From: Streptomyces sp. MBT53
Lineage (GTDB): Bacteria > Actinomycetota > Actinomycetes > Streptomycetales > Streptomycetaceae
Assembly: GCF_016654115.1 (NCBI RefSeq)
Contig: NZ_JAEQAZ010000011.1
Span: forward strand, 1 to 64,000
Length of the DNA: 64,000 nt
Direction: 5' to 3'
Shown in pieces: positions 1-10,465 of the stretch; positions within the stretch are counted from its first letter, which is position 1; each line of letters begins with the position of its first letter. The notes beneath the pieces are model-generated. The model was given only the letters and a program-made list of their open reading frames with translations. It was not told the origin of the DNA and made no database searches. The position numbers were made by a program, and so were the translations under genes.

Positions 1-81
1 CACCCTCGGTCGACGGCACCACAGAGGCACCCTCGGTCGACGGCACCACAGAGGCACTCTCGGTCGACGGCGCCGCAGAGG
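1..81. repeat. 27-bp tandem repeat, three copies, inside nuoC
   Basis: Three head-to-tail 27-bp units at 1-27, 28-54 and 55-81. The first two are identical and the third differs at a few positions. In the nuoC frame each unit encodes nine residues, SVVPSTEGA. The array touches the window edge, so more copies may lie to the left. The period is a multiple of three, so copy-number change keeps the frame. Confidence 0.95.
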
Positions 82-904
82 CACTCTCGGCCGCCTGCCC
101 CTCAGCCGACGGCACCGCACCCTCTGTCGCCGAAGCCGACGCCGGCGTCGCCTGGCTCGCCGAGCCCTCCGCTGCCGTACGGGCGCGCCGCACCGGACGG
201 TCACCGGCCGCCCTCGCTGGGCGCTCCCCCGCAGCCGCACGGACCGGGCGGTCGCCAGCCCCGCCCTCTCCTCGCACCGGCCGGTCGCTCGCCGCTCGGG
301 CGGCGCCTCGGGCGGGGCGGGCAGGTGCCGGTGGGAGTTGGCCCTTCAGGGGGCCCCACTCGTTCGGGTCGGGGACGCCCGGCGGGAGCATCTGGCGGCG
401 TTTGGGGCCGCCGTGGTCGGACTCGCCCGGTTCCTTCGCGCCGGGCCAGGCCTTGGCGACGCGGGCCGCCAGGACGAAGTCCTTGCGGAGGGGGTGGCCT
501 TCGAAGGTTTCCGGGAGAAGGAGGTGGTCCAGGGCCGGGTGGCCCTCGAAGTCGACGCCGAACATTTCGTGCGTCTCGCGTTCGTGCCAGGCGGCGCCCG
601 CGTAGACGTCGACGGCGGTGGGGAGCACCGGAGCCCCGTGCGGGACCGTCGTACGGACGAGGAGTCGGCGTACCGGTGACAGCGCCACGACATGGGCCGA
701 GACGCGGAAGCCGGTGCCGGGTTCGTCGACCGCGCTCAGCCAGTCGAAGTAGGTGCAGCCCAGGTCGTCGCGGGCGGTACGCAGGGCGGCGAGCCAGGTG
801 GTGGGTGGTACGTCGACCGTGAGGAGGTCGTAGGACTCCTCGGCGGTGGCCTCCGTACCGAAGAGTTCCTCGGTGGGGGCGGGCAGCCAGCCGACGGCGG
901 TCAT
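1..904 (-). CDS. nuoC: NADH-quinone oxidoreductase subunit C of the second nuo cluster, 3' end outside window
   Basis: Peripheral-arm subunit of complex I. The first ~170 residues read as NuoC: an ELFGTE start, a [14 protein letters not shown] stretch, then [17 protein letters not shown] and LRKDF, the family signature region. The ATG at 904 overlaps the nuoB stop by an ATGA, so the two are translationally coupled. After about residue 200 the protein turns into an Ala/Pro/Arg tail with DRPVR motifs, and from about residue 275 into a 9-residue repeat. NuoC normally ends soon after the LRKDF region, so the tail of over 100 residues is unusual. The stop codon lies left of the window (301 codons are visible). 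It belongs to a partial nuo cluster separate from nuoG-N at 53-64 kb. The subunit call is firm. Whether it works with NADH or another donor cannot be judged here. Confidence 0.9.
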   Translation of the reverse strand, partial: MTAVGWLPAPTEELFGTEATAEESYDLLTVDVPPTTWLAALRTARDDLGCTYFDWLSAVDEPGTGFRVSAHVVALSPVRRLLVRTTVPHGAPVLPTAVDVYAGAAWHERETHEMFGVDFEGHPALDHLLLPETFEGHPLRKDFVLAARVAKAWPGAKEPGESDHGGPKRRQMLPPGVPDPNEWGPLKGQLPPAPARPARGAARAASDRPVRGEGGAGDRPVRAAAGERPARAAGDRPVRRARTAAEGSASQATPASASATEGAVPSAEGQAAESASAAPSTESASVVPSTEGASVVPSTEG

Positions 905-1578
905 CGGGCGTCCCCCGAGGCCGGGTCGGAGGACGAACCCGCAGCCGCAGCCGATGACCCCTGCGCCTCACCAGGCGCCGGCCCCGACCCCGCCGTCGGC
1001 GCCGCAACCAACCCGCTCTGCAGTGCCGCCGTCGAAGGCCGAGCGCCGGCGACCCCGTACCGCTCCCCCAGTGACTCCCGGGCGATCTTCTCCTGGAGTT
1101 TGAGGATGCCCTGGAGGAGGGCTTCGGGGCGGGGCGGGCAGCCGGGGACGTAGACGTCGACCGGGATGATCTGGTCGACGCCCTTGGTGACGGAGTAGGA
1201 GTCCCAGTAGGGGCCGCCGCAGTTGCTGCACGCACCGAAGGAGATGACGTACTTGGGCTCGGGCATCTGCTCGTAGAGGCGCTTCACGGCGGGGGCCATC
1301 TTGTCGGTGACCGTGCCGGAGACGACCATCAGGTCGGCCTGGCGCGGGCCGGGGGCGAAGGGGATCACGCCGAGGCGGATGAAGTCGTGGCGGGCCATGG
1401 ACGCGGCGATGAACTCGATGGCGCAGCAGGCGAGGCCGAAGTTGAAGACCCAGAGGGAGTAGCGGCGGCCCCAGTTGAGGACGACCTTCATGGGCTCGGG
1501 GGCGAGGCGGGCGAGGGTGCCCAGCCGTTTCGGCTCCGGCAGCAGTACGGGCTCGCGGGACTCGGGGGTCACGTCCAT
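901..1578 (-). CDS. nuoB: NADH-quinone oxidoreductase subunit B (second nuo cluster)
   Basis: Complex I subunit holding the terminal N2 [4Fe-4S] cluster next to the quinone site. The 225-residue protein keeps the expected ligands: Cys51-Cys52 in the CCAIEF motif, Cys117 in GACSNCGG and Cys147 in [11 protein letters not shown]. The start is the ATG at 1578 ([10 protein letters not shown]). A longer open frame upstream has no NuoB similarity and overlaps nuoA. The start lies 10 nt inside the nuoA end, and the stop overlaps the nuoC start. After residue ~178 there is a Ser/Ala/Gly-rich extension of about 48 residues beyond the usual end of the family, in keeping with the low-complexity tail of the next gene. 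Confidence 0.95.
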   Translation of the reverse strand: MDVTPESREPVLLPEPKRLGTLARLAPEPMKVVLNWGRRYSLWVFNFGLACCAIEFIAASMARHDFIRLGVIPFAPGPRQADLMVVSGTVTDKMAPAVKRLYEQMPEPKYVISFGACSNCGGPYWDSYSVTKGVDQIIPVDVYVPGCPPRPEALLQGILKLQEKIARESLGERYGVAGARPSTAALQSGLVAAPTAGSGPAPGEAQGSSAAAAGSSSDPASGDAR

Positions 1579-2015
1579 GTCAGGACGCCCTTCTTGTATG
1601 CGTACAGCAGGCCCACGGTGAGGAAGCCGAGGAAGACGAACATCTCGACGAGGGTGGTCGCGCCGTAGCCCGGGGCGGCGAAGACCGTGGCCCAGGGGAA
1701 GAGGAAGATCGAGTCGACGGCGAAGATGACGTAGAGGAACGCGTAGACGTAGTACCGGACCTGGGTGTGGGCCCAGCCCTCGCCGACGGGGTCGACGCCG
1801 CACTCGTAGGTGAGGAGTTTCTCGGGGGTGGGGACGACCGGGCGCAGCAGGCGGCCGGCGCCGAAGGCCACGGCGACGAAGAGGACGCCGACGACGGTGA
1901 GCAGTCCCACGACGGAGTAGGAATGGAAGTAGTCCGCCGCGACGACCACGGCCGGTTCCCGGAGGGCGACCGGCGAGGTCGCCGGCAAGCCGTCCGGCAA
2001 GGTCCCCTGCACCAT
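1569..2015 (-). CDS. nuoA: NADH-quinone oxidoreductase subunit A (second nuo cluster)
   Basis: Small membrane subunit of complex I, part of the quinone-chamber loop region. Three hydrophobic segments are visible (about [41 protein letters not shown] and [19 protein letters not shown]). The loop has the conserved [12 protein letters not shown], the family hallmark with its Cys. The start is uncertain: ATG at 2015 (148 residues) is used here. An in-frame TTG at 2024 sits closer to a GAGGAGGGG ribosome site at about 2031-2039. It is the first gene of a minus-strand run nuoA-nuoB-nuoC and is divergent from the sensor kinase at 2308, so the 292-bp gap between them should hold both promoters. I see no clear -35/-10 pair there. 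Confidence 0.92.
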   Translation of the reverse strand: MVQGTLPDGLPATSPVALREPAVVVAADYFHSYSVVGLLTVVGVLFVAVAFGAGRLLRPVVPTPEKLLTYECGVDPVGEGWAHTQVRYYVYAFLYVIFAVDSIFLFPWATVFAAPGYGATTLVEMFVFLGFLTVGLLYAYKKGVLTWT

Positions 2016-2307
2016 CTCCCGCAAGTCCGACCCCTCCTCTTCCCCACAGGCCCGTTGCGGCCCGTTCCCCACAGGTCCGCTACGGGCCCGCTCCGATGCC
2101 CTGATGCCCCGGTGACCCATGTGAACTCTGTGTTCGACGATGTGTACGCACGGGAGTCTAGGCCCTGTTAAAGGGGCGGTAAGCAGCCCGTCACGGCTTG
2201 AGATCCGGTCGGAATGATGAGATGGAGGCGATGGTGGGGTTTTCCCCAGGGAACCGGGGCGGCCGACCTCATGGCGCCGGGGCCGCCCGCGCGGCACGCT
2301 GGCCCAT

Positions 2308-3525
2308 ATGACCGTACGCATCCCCTACGCCGACCCGGCGGCATTCGACGGCGACAAGCTCGACGAGCCGTTGCCGCCGGCCCGCTTCGCCTACGACAGA
2401 CACACCTGGAAGGAGATCGCGCATCTCCTGACGAATCTGCCGGTGTCGGTGTTCGGCTTCGTCTATGTGGTGACGATGCTGGCCGTCAGCGGTGGGCTGA
2501 CCGTCACCGTGGTCGGGTTCCCGTTGCTCGCGCTGGGGTTGATGGGCGCGCGGCTGATCGGGAAGTTCGAGCGACGCCGGGCCCGGCGGCTGCTCGGGGT
2601 GCGGATCGAGGAGCCGACCCCGTTGCCGTTGCGCAAGGGGGGCGGGCTGGTGCAGCGGGTGTGGATGGCGCTGAAGGACCCGGTGGGCTGGCGGACGGTG
2701 CTGTACGACGGGATGCGGTTGCCGTGGGGTATCGCCACCTTCACGATCACGTTGACCTCGTTGTTCGTGCTGTGGCCGGTGCTGCCGTTCATCGCGCGGG
2801 GGCTGTCGAACGTGGACCGGGCGATGGTGCGCGGTCTCCTCTCGCCCTCCGACGAACTGGAGCGCCGTATCGCCGAGTTGGAGTCGGACCGGGGTGTCGT
2901 GGTCGACACGGCGGCGGCGGATCTGCGGCGGATCGAGCGCGATCTGCACGACGGGGCACAGGCCCGGCTGGTGAATCTGGCCATGGGGCTCGGCCTGGCC
3001 AAGGAGAAGCTGCTGGAGGGGCAGGCCGACGAACATGTCGCCGCGATGGTCGACGAGGCACACGGCGAGGTGAAGCTCGCGTTGCAGGAGCTGCGGGACC
3101 TGGCGCGCGGGATCCATCCCGCCGTCCTCACCGACCGCGGACTCGACGCCGCCCTCTCCTCCGTCGCCTCGCGCTGCACGGTGCCGGTGAAGGTGGACGT
3201 GGACCTGCCGTCACGACCGGCCGCCGCCATCGAGGGCATCGCCTACTTCACCGTCTCCGAGCTGCTGCAGAACATCAGCAAGCACAGTGGCGCCCGTACC
3301 GCGTCGGTGGACGTGTGGCGGACGGACGACCGGCTGCTGGTCCAGGTGTGGGACGACGGCCGCGGCGGCGCGCGCCTCGACGGCGGCACGGGCATGCGCG
3401 GTCTCGCCGACCGACTGGGCGCCGTGGACGGCCTGTTCGTCCTCGACTCCCCGCCCGGCGGCCCCACGACGGTCACCGCGGAGCTGCCCTGGCGCGAGCG
3501 GACCGCCGAACCGCGCCGGGGCTGA
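2308..3525 (+). CDS. NarL-family sensor histidine kinase (first of tandem pair)
   Basis: A 405-residue membrane histidine kinase. The N-terminal half has two hydrophobic regions (about residues 40-82 and 140-163). It then has a HisKA_3 dimerisation/phosphotransfer motif, ERDLHDGAQARL, with the phospho-acceptor His214. The C-terminal ATPase domain shows an N-box (ELLQNISKH, 318-326), a G1 box (DDGRGG, ~349-354) and a G2 box (GTGMRGLADRL, 360-370). The N-terminal layout is the one seen in Streptomyces 'sensor domain' kinases. It is followed after 133 bp by a paralogue, and a LuxR-type response regulator lies at 6472. These three are the likely signalling unit. The ligand is unknown. No good ribosome site precedes the ATG at 2308, so the start is moderately sure. 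Confidence 0.92.
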   Translation: MTVRIPYADPAAFDGDKLDEPLPPARFAYDRHTWKEIAHLLTNLPVSVFGFVYVVTMLAVSGGLTVTVVGFPLLALGLMGARLIGKFERRRARRLLGVRIEEPTPLPLRKGGGLVQRVWMALKDPVGWRTVLYDGMRLPWGIATFTITLTSLFVLWPVLPFIARGLSNVDRAMVRGLLSPSDELERRIAELESDRGVVVDTAAADLRRIERDLHDGAQARLVNLAMGLGLAKEKLLEGQADEHVAAMVDEAHGEVKLALQELRDLARGIHPAVLTDRGLDAALSSVASRCTVPVKVDVDLPSRPAAAIEGIAYFTVSELLQNISKHSGARTASVDVWRTDDRLLVQVWDDGRGGARLDGGTGMRGLADRLGAVDGLFVLDSPPGGPTTVTAELPWRERTAEPRRG

Positions 3526-3658
3526 GGGAGAAAGCGGGAGGGTAGGGAAAACCCCCCTCCGAGGACGCCGACGGACTCCATGGCCCGTGGACCTGCGGCC
3601 GAGCAGTCTGGAGATACAGCAGCACGGTTGCCGGAACGAGTAGAACGGGACGACGTCA

Positions 3659-4993
3659 ATGGCCACGGAGTACGAGCAGGGGTACGGAATGCACGGGAGG
3701 GCGGCCAAAGAGGGGCGCCGGCTGCCGACCGCGCTGCGCGCACCGTTGGCGGCGCGCAGCTGGCGCGAGTTCGGATACGTCCTGCTGAGCCTGCCGATCA
3801 GCATCATGCTCTTCACCTACGCGATCACGATGGTGTCGCTGGGCGCGGGCCTGCTGATCACGTTCCTCGGCGTACCGGTCCTGGCCGGAGCCCTGGCCGG
3901 CTGCCGCGGCTTCGGCGCGCTGGAACGGGCGCGGGCCCGCCGCCTGCTCGACCTGGACGTCGCCGACCCCGAGCCGCTGCGGATGAGGAAGAACGGCCCG
4001 ATGGCCTGGATGGGCGCCGTCCTCAAGTCCGGAACATCCTGGCGCCATCTCCTGTACGCGGTGCTGCACTTCCCGTGGGCGGTCTTCTCCTTCGTCGTCG
4101 CCCTCAACTTCTGGGCCTACGGCTGGGCCCTGCTGACCTACCCGCTGTGGTTCTGGCTCTTCCCGATGTACGGCGGTGGGGGCGGCCTTCAGCTCTACGG
4201 CGACGAGCACCACCGGATCTATCTGGACAACCCCTTCGAGATCACGGTCACCGCGCTGGTGGGACTGTTGTTCACGCTGGCCACGCCGTGGATCGTACGG
4301 GCGCTGACGATGGTGGACCGGGTGATGGTGCACGGGCTGCTCGGACCGTCGAAGCTCGCGACGCGGGTCGTCGAGCTGGAGTCGGACCGGGGTGTCGTGG
4401 TCGACACGGCGGCGGCGGATCTGCGGCGGATCGAGCGCGACCTGCACGACGGGGCACAGGCCCGGCTGGTGGCGCTGGCCATGGATCTCGGGCTGGCGAA
4501 GGAGAAGCTGACGGAGGACCCGCAGGCGGCGGCCCGGATGGTGGGCGAGGCGCACGGCGAGGTGAAGACGGCGTTGCAGGAGCTGCGGGACCTGGCGCGC
4601 GGGATCCATCCCGCCGTCCTCACCGACCGAGGACTCGACGCCGCCCTCTCCTCCGTCGCCACGCGCTGCACGGTGCCGGTCAAGGTGGACGTGGACCTGC
4701 CGTCACGACCGGCCGCCGCCATCGAAGGCATCGCCTACTTCACCGTCTCCGAACTGCTGCAGAACATCAGCAAGCACGCGCAGGCCACGTGGGCGGCGGT
4801 GGACGTGTGGCGGGTGGAGAACCGCCTCATGCTCCAGGTCGTGGACAACGGAGTGGGCGGCGCGGATGCCTCCGGCGGTTCCGGGCTGGCCGGTCTCGCC
4901 GGTCGACTGGACGCGGTGGACGGAATCCTGGTGGTCGACTCACCGGCGGGCGGACCGACCCGGATCACGGCGGAACTGCCCTGGCGAGGCTGA
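3659..4993 (+). CDS. NarL-family sensor histidine kinase (second of tandem pair)
   Basis: A 444-residue paralogue of the kinase at 2308. The membrane region differs and is longer: hydrophobic stretches fall at about 38-82, 136-170 and 196-216, with a Gly-rich loop (YGGGGGLQLYG, 171-181) between the last two. The HisKA_3 motif DLHDGAQARL carries His263. The N-, G1- and G2-boxes are intact (ELLQNISKH, DNGVGG, GSGLAGLAGRL). The kinase core is almost identical at DNA level to that of the upstream gene, while the sensor halves are diverged. That suggests two inputs feeding the same output. The likely partner is the response regulator at 6472, from which it is separated by a convergent oxidoreductase gene. 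Confidence 0.92.
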   Translation: MATEYEQGYGMHGRAAKEGRRLPTALRAPLAARSWREFGYVLLSLPISIMLFTYAITMVSLGAGLLITFLGVPVLAGALAGCRGFGALERARARRLLDLDVADPEPLRMRKNGPMAWMGAVLKSGTSWRHLLYAVLHFPWAVFSFVVALNFWAYGWALLTYPLWFWLFPMYGGGGGLQLYGDEHHRIYLDNPFEITVTALVGLLFTLATPWIVRALTMVDRVMVHGLLGPSKLATRVVELESDRGVVVDTAAADLRRIERDLHDGAQARLVALAMDLGLAKEKLTEDPQAAARMVGEAHGEVKTALQELRDLARGIHPAVLTDRGLDAALSSVATRCTVPVKVDVDLPSRPAAAIEGIAYFTVSELLQNISKHAQATWAAVDVWRVENRLMLQVVDNGVGGADASGGSGLAGLAGRLDAVDGILVVDSPAGGPTRITAELPWRG

Positions 4994-5048
4994 CCGCCGC
5001 CCACGAACGTGCCGTGGCCCCGGGATGTCCCCGGGCCACGGCACACGC

Positions 5049-6257
5049 CTACGCCGGATCACCCACCGCCAGCACCACCTTCCCCCGGTTCCGCCCCTCC
5101 CCCAGCACCCGGTGCGCCTCCGCCGCGTCCGCCAGCCCGTACTCCTCCGTGACATCGATCCGTACGGCACCAGAGGCGGCCAGTGCGAGTGCGCTGAGCG
5201 CGTGGGCGCGTACCGTCGCCGGGTCGCGGCGGGCGAGGTCGCCGATGTTGTAGCCGGTCAGGGTGCGGTTGTGCTTCCAGATCGGGAGGACGGGGAGTTG
5301 GAGGTCGGGGTGGCGGGCCGCTTCGCCGTAGACCGCGAGACGGCCGAAGGGGGCCAGGATCTCGAAGCTCGCCAGCCGGGTGGGGCCGCCGACCGGATCG
5401 AGGACGATGTCGACGCCCCGGCCGGAAGTGGCCGCGAGGACCGCCTCCGGGAAACCCTCCCGGACGAAGACCTCGTCATAGCCGAAGGAACGGCGGGCGT
5501 ACTCCGCCTTCTCCGGCGTACTGACGGTGCCGTAGACCTGGCCGGCCCCCAGCGCCCGAGCGAGCTGCGCCGCCACGCCCCCGACACCACCGGCCGCGGC
5601 GTGCACGAGAACCGTGTCACCGGGCGCGACCCGCGCCGCACCGACCAACACACCGTAGGCCGTCGTCAGGACAAGCGCGGCACCACCGGCGGTACGCAGA
5701 TCGAGCCCGCCTGCACGCGGGACGAAGCCGCCCTGCAGCCCGCCGGAATCACCAACACGCCCGTCGAGCCCGTCCGGCAGCCGGTCGGGACCGCCGACAC
5801 CCGGAGCGAAACCACCCCGCACCCCACCGGAATCACCGACACGCCCGTCGAGACCGTCCGTCGGCGGGAGAGTCGAGGTAGCCGGCAGCGGGAGGTCCAA
5901 GCCGACCGGCAGCGGGCGGCCCAAGTCGCCCGCCGGCGGGAACGCAAAGACAGCCGGAGCCACCGCATACTCCGCGTAGCCTCCGCCGTTCGGGAGGTAC
6001 GCCGTCACCGTGTCGCCGATCGAGACTTCCGTCACGCCCTCGCCCAGTGCGGTCACCCGGCCGGAGGCCTCCAGGCCCGGGACGGTCTCGCCCGCGGGCT
6101 GGCCGAAGTCGCCGAGGCGGTGCTGTATCTCGCCGTAGTTGACGCCGGCGTAGGCGACGCGGATGAGGATCTCGCCGGGGCCCGGTTCGGGGTCGGGGAG
6201 GTCCACCAGGCGCAGTACCTCCGGTCCGCCGGTCTCCTTGAACGCGCTCGCCCGCAT
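5049..6257 (-). CDS. zinc-free quinone oxidoreductase / MDR-family dehydrogenase with internal repeat insertion
   Basis: Medium-chain dehydrogenase/reductase of the quinone oxidoreductase (zeta-crystallin) type. The GroES-like N-terminal half has the typical RVAYAGVNYGEIQHR and PGLEASGRV. The Rossmann half has VLVHAAAGGVGGVAAQLARALGA (about 216-238) for NAD(P)H. No catalytic-zinc ligand set is seen, as expected for the QOR branch. The ATG at 6257 (MRASAFKETGG) is the family-like start, although the frame is open further upstream. Length is 402 residues against about 325 usual. The excess is a Gly/Pro-rich insertion at about residues 112-190 with two near-identical 23-residue units. It sits between the sensor kinases and the response regulator but on the opposite strand, so it is unlikely to be in their operon. 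Confidence 0.88.
   Translation of the reverse strand: MRASAFKETGGPEVLRLVDLPDPEPGPGEILIRVAYAGVNYGEIQHRLGDFGQPAGETVPGLEASGRVTALGEGVTEVSIGDTVTAYLPNGGGYAEYAVAPAVFAFPPAGDLGRPLPVGLDLPLPATSTLPPTDGLDGRVGDSGGVRGGFAPGVGGPDRLPDGLDGRVGDSGGLQGGFVPRAGGLDLRTAGGAALVLTTAYGVLVGAARVAPGDTVLVHAAAGGVGGVAAQLARALGAGQVYGTVSTPEKAEYARRSFGYDEVFVREGFPEAVLAATSGRGVDIVLDPVGGPTRLASFEILAPFGRLAVYGEAARHPDLQLPVLPIWKHNRTLTGYNIGDLARRDPATVRAHALSALALAASGAVRIDVTEEYGLADAAEAHRVLGEGRNRGKVVLAVGDPA
5706..5858. repeat. 84-bp spaced in-frame duplication inside the quinone oxidoreductase gene
   Basis: Two related 69-nt segments, 5790-5858 and 5706-5774, offset by 84 nt. They encode DGLDGRVGDSGGVRGGF and DGLDGRVGDSGGLQGGF, each with a further Gly-rich end. 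The unit resembles the authentic DGLDLRTA motif of the enzyme just after the insertion, so it may have arisen by slippage from that sequence. Confidence 0.85.
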
Positions 6258-6471
6258 GGGCCCACCCCTCCGTGTCGGGTACCCGGTGCCCGGTGATCGG
6301 GACCAGGTCGTGCGGAGAGCCGGAACCTGAGATGTCCTGTCCCTATTCCGGCCCTCTCCGGGGGGCGCGCCCGGTCCGAATTCCACTCGCCCGGACGCAC
6401 CGCGGTCCGAATACTGGAATGCTGGACCTGTCGCGTGGACGGGCAGGGCGGGCTATGGGGGGCCGAACATC

Positions 6472-7143
6472 GTGGAGGACAGGGTGCGGGTGGTCATCGC
6501 CGAGGATTCGGTGCTGCTGAGGGAGGGCCTGACCCGGTTGCTGACCGACCGCGGGCACGACGTGGTGGCCGGGGTCGGCGACGGGGACGCGCTGGTCAAG
6601 ACGATCACCGAGCTGGCCGACCAGGGCGCGTTGCCGGACGTGGTGGTGGCGGACGTGCGGATGCCGCCGACGCACACCGACGAGGGAGTGCGGGCCGCGG
6701 TGGAGCTGCGCAAGGCGCATCCCGGTCTCGGCGTGCTGGTGCTGTCGCAGTACGTGGAGGAGCGCTACGCCACCGAACTGCTGGCCGGTTCCACCCACGG
6801 CGTCGGCTACCTGCTGAAGGACCGGGTGGCGGAGGTGCGGGAGTTCGTCGACGCGGTGGTGCGGGTGGCCTCGGGGGGTACGGCGCTGGACCCGGAGGTG
6901 GTCGCGCAGTTGCTGGGGCGCAGCCGCAAGCAGGACGTGCTGGTGCGGCTGACCCCGCGGGAGCGCGAGGTGCTGGGGCTGATGGCGGAGGGGCGGACGA
7001 ACTCCGCGATAGCCCGGCAGCTGGTGGTGAGCGACGGCGCGGTCGAGAAGCACGTCAGCAACATCTTCCTGAAGCTGGGGCTGTCGCCGAGTGACGGGGA
7101 TCACCGGCGTGTTCTGGCCGTCCTCACCTACCTCAACTCCTGA
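6472..7143 (+). CDS. LuxR/NarL-family response regulator
   Basis: A 223-residue two-component response regulator. The receiver domain (about 5-125) has the acidic pair Glu11-Asp12, phospho-acceptor Asp61 in VVVADVRMP, and Lys118 in GYLLKD. The C-terminal GerE-type helix-turn-helix (about 155-215) has LTPREREVLGLMAEGRTNSAIA and the VEKHVSNIF recognition region. The start is the GTG at 6472, downstream of a G-rich tract, giving a protein of normal length. It is the only response regulator near the two sensor kinases at 2308 and 3659 and is probably their partner. The adjacent nuo and kor genes are plausible targets, but that is inference from position only. Confidence 0.94.
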   Translation: MEDRVRVVIAEDSVLLREGLTRLLTDRGHDVVAGVGDGDALVKTITELADQGALPDVVVADVRMPPTHTDEGVRAAVELRKAHPGLGVLVLSQYVEERYATELLAGSTHGVGYLLKDRVAEVREFVDAVVRVASGGTALDPEVVAQLLGRSRKQDVLVRLTPREREVLGLMAEGRTNSAIARQLVVSDGAVEKHVSNIFLKLGLSPSDGDHRRVLAVLTYLNS

Positions 7144-7147
7144 CAAA

Positions 7148-7162
7148 CTGACACGGTGTCAG
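7148..7162. promoter_or_regulatory. perfect 15-bp palindrome after the response regulator gene
   Basis: CTGACACGGTGTCAG, two 7-bp arms around one base, begins 4 nt after the response regulator stop. The arms are too short and G/C-poor at the base, with no T-run, for a convincing terminator. A similar TGACA/TGTCA pattern recurs 80 bp downstream, so an operator for a dimeric regulator is the preferred reading. Confidence 0.45.
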
Positions 7163-7242
7163 ACATCAGCCGTTAGTCGAGCCGAGAACCGGACAATGCA
7201 TGAGGAGCGTCTTCAAGGGAAGCGCCGGGGGGCGAGAAATCA

Positions 7243-7282
7243 TGACAAGTCAGGTTGTCAGGCCGTCTCAAAACAGTATCCA
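7243..7282 (+). promoter_or_regulatory. candidate korAB promoter with overlapping inverted repeat
   Basis: An inverted repeat TGACAA-N6-TTGTCA spans 7243-7260. Its right arm, TTGTCA (7255-7260), can serve as a -35 element for a -10-like TATCCA at 7277-7282 with a 16-bp spacer. It lies about 110 bp upstream of the korA GTG. The overlap of repeat and -35 suggests control by a repressor or redox regulator. Prediction by eye only. Confidence 0.35.
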
Positions 7283-7392
7283 CCATGCGAACGGCCCAAG
7301 GAAGGCGACCCTTACGGACGTAGGGTTGATCCTGGGAGGGTCGGCGGTTCGACCATGCCCGGACAGCGTCCTCGAAGAGGAGGTCCAGTTCA

Positions 7393-9322
<1,930 letters not shown>

Positions 9323-9330
<8 letters not shown>

Positions 9331-10402
9331 GACGTCCACGGAAGGCACGGGCACGATCGAGGCACTTTCGCTCGTCCCCAAGGCCGAGGCAGTGCAGTCC
9401 ATGAAGGACTTCAAGTCCGATCAGGAAGTGCGCTGGTGCCCCGGCTGCGGTGACTACGCGATCCTCGCGGCGGTGCAGGGTTTCATGCCGGAACTGGGCC
9501 TCGCCAAGGAGAACATCGTCTTCGTCTCCGGCATCGGCTGCTCCTCCCGCTTCCCGTACTACATGAACACGTACGGCATGCACTCCATCCACGGCCGCGC
9601 GCCGGCGATCGCGACCGGACTCGCCTCGTCCAGGCGGGACCTGAGCGTCTGGGTGGTCACGGGCGACGGCGACGCGCTGTCGATCGGTGGAAACCACTTG
9701 ATCCACGCCCTGCGCCGCAACGTCAACCTCAAGATCCTGCTCTTCAACAACCGGATCTACGGCCTGACGAAGGGCCAGTACTCGCCGACCTCGGAGGTCG
9801 GAAAGATCACCAAGTCGACCCCGATGGGCTCCCTGGACGCCCCCTTCAACCCGGTGTCCCTGGCCATCGGCGCGGAGGCGTCCTTCGTCGCCCGCACGAT
9901 CGACTCGGACCGCAAGCACCTGACCCAGGTCCTGCGCGAGGCGGCGGCCCACCCCGGCACGGCCCTGGTCGAGATCTACCAGAACTGCAACATCTTCAAC
10001 GACGGCGCCTTCGACGCGCTGAAGGACCGCCAGCAGGCCGAGGAGGCGGTGATCCGCCTCGAACACGGACAGCCGATCCGCTTCGGCGCGGATGGCGCGC
10101 GGGGTGTGGTCCGGGACGCGACGACGGGCGACCTGAAGGTGGTCGACGTGACCCCGTCCAACGAGTCCCAGATCCTGGTCCACGACGCCCACGCGACGTC
10201 CCCGACCACCGCCTTCGCCCTGTCCCGCCTCGCCGACCCCGACACCCTCCACCACACCCCGATCGGCGTCCTGCGATCCGTACAACGACCGGTCTACGAC
10301 ACACAGATGGCCGACCAACTCGACACCGCGATCGTGCAGAACGGGAAGGGCGACCTGGCTGCGTTGCTGGCGGGCGGGGACACCTGGACCGTGGTGGGCT
10401 GA
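9323..10402 (+). CDS. korB: 2-oxoglutarate:ferredoxin oxidoreductase, beta subunit
   Basis: Catalytic thiamine-diphosphate and [4Fe-4S] subunit (359 residues) partnering KorA. Four cysteines fit the cluster pattern of this family: Cys39 and Cys42 in WCPGCGDY, Cys73 in GIGCSSRFPYY, and Cys222 in IYQNCNIFND. The thiamine-diphosphate/Mg motif GDGDALSIGGNH starts at about residue 114 and is followed by NNRIYGLTKGQYSPTS. The ATG at 9323 lies within the korA end (8-nt overlap), so the pair is co-translated. A strong terminator-like hairpin follows 23 bp after the stop, so the operon ends here. No ferredoxin gene is adjacent. The small ferredoxin at 44199 is far away and in another unit. Confidence 0.95.
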
Positions 10403-10425
10403 CGGTTCCGCTCCGGACATGCGAG

Positions 10426-10452
10426 AGGGCCTGGGCATATCGCCCAGGCCCT
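10426..10452. terminator. hairpin terminator between korB and a convergent gene
   Basis: A perfect 11-bp inverted repeat, AGGGCCTGGGC (10426-10436) and GCCCAGGCCCT (10442-10452), with a 5-nt loop, followed by TTG. It lies between the korB stop and the end of the convergent small gene at 10466, so it probably works in both directions. Confidence 0.8.
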
Positions 10453-10465
10453 TTGTCCGTTCACG

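Noticed and set aside
4866-6296. Plus-strand open frame over the quinone oxidoreductase
   Set aside because: Shadow of the minus-strand enzyme, which has an intact Rossmann motif.
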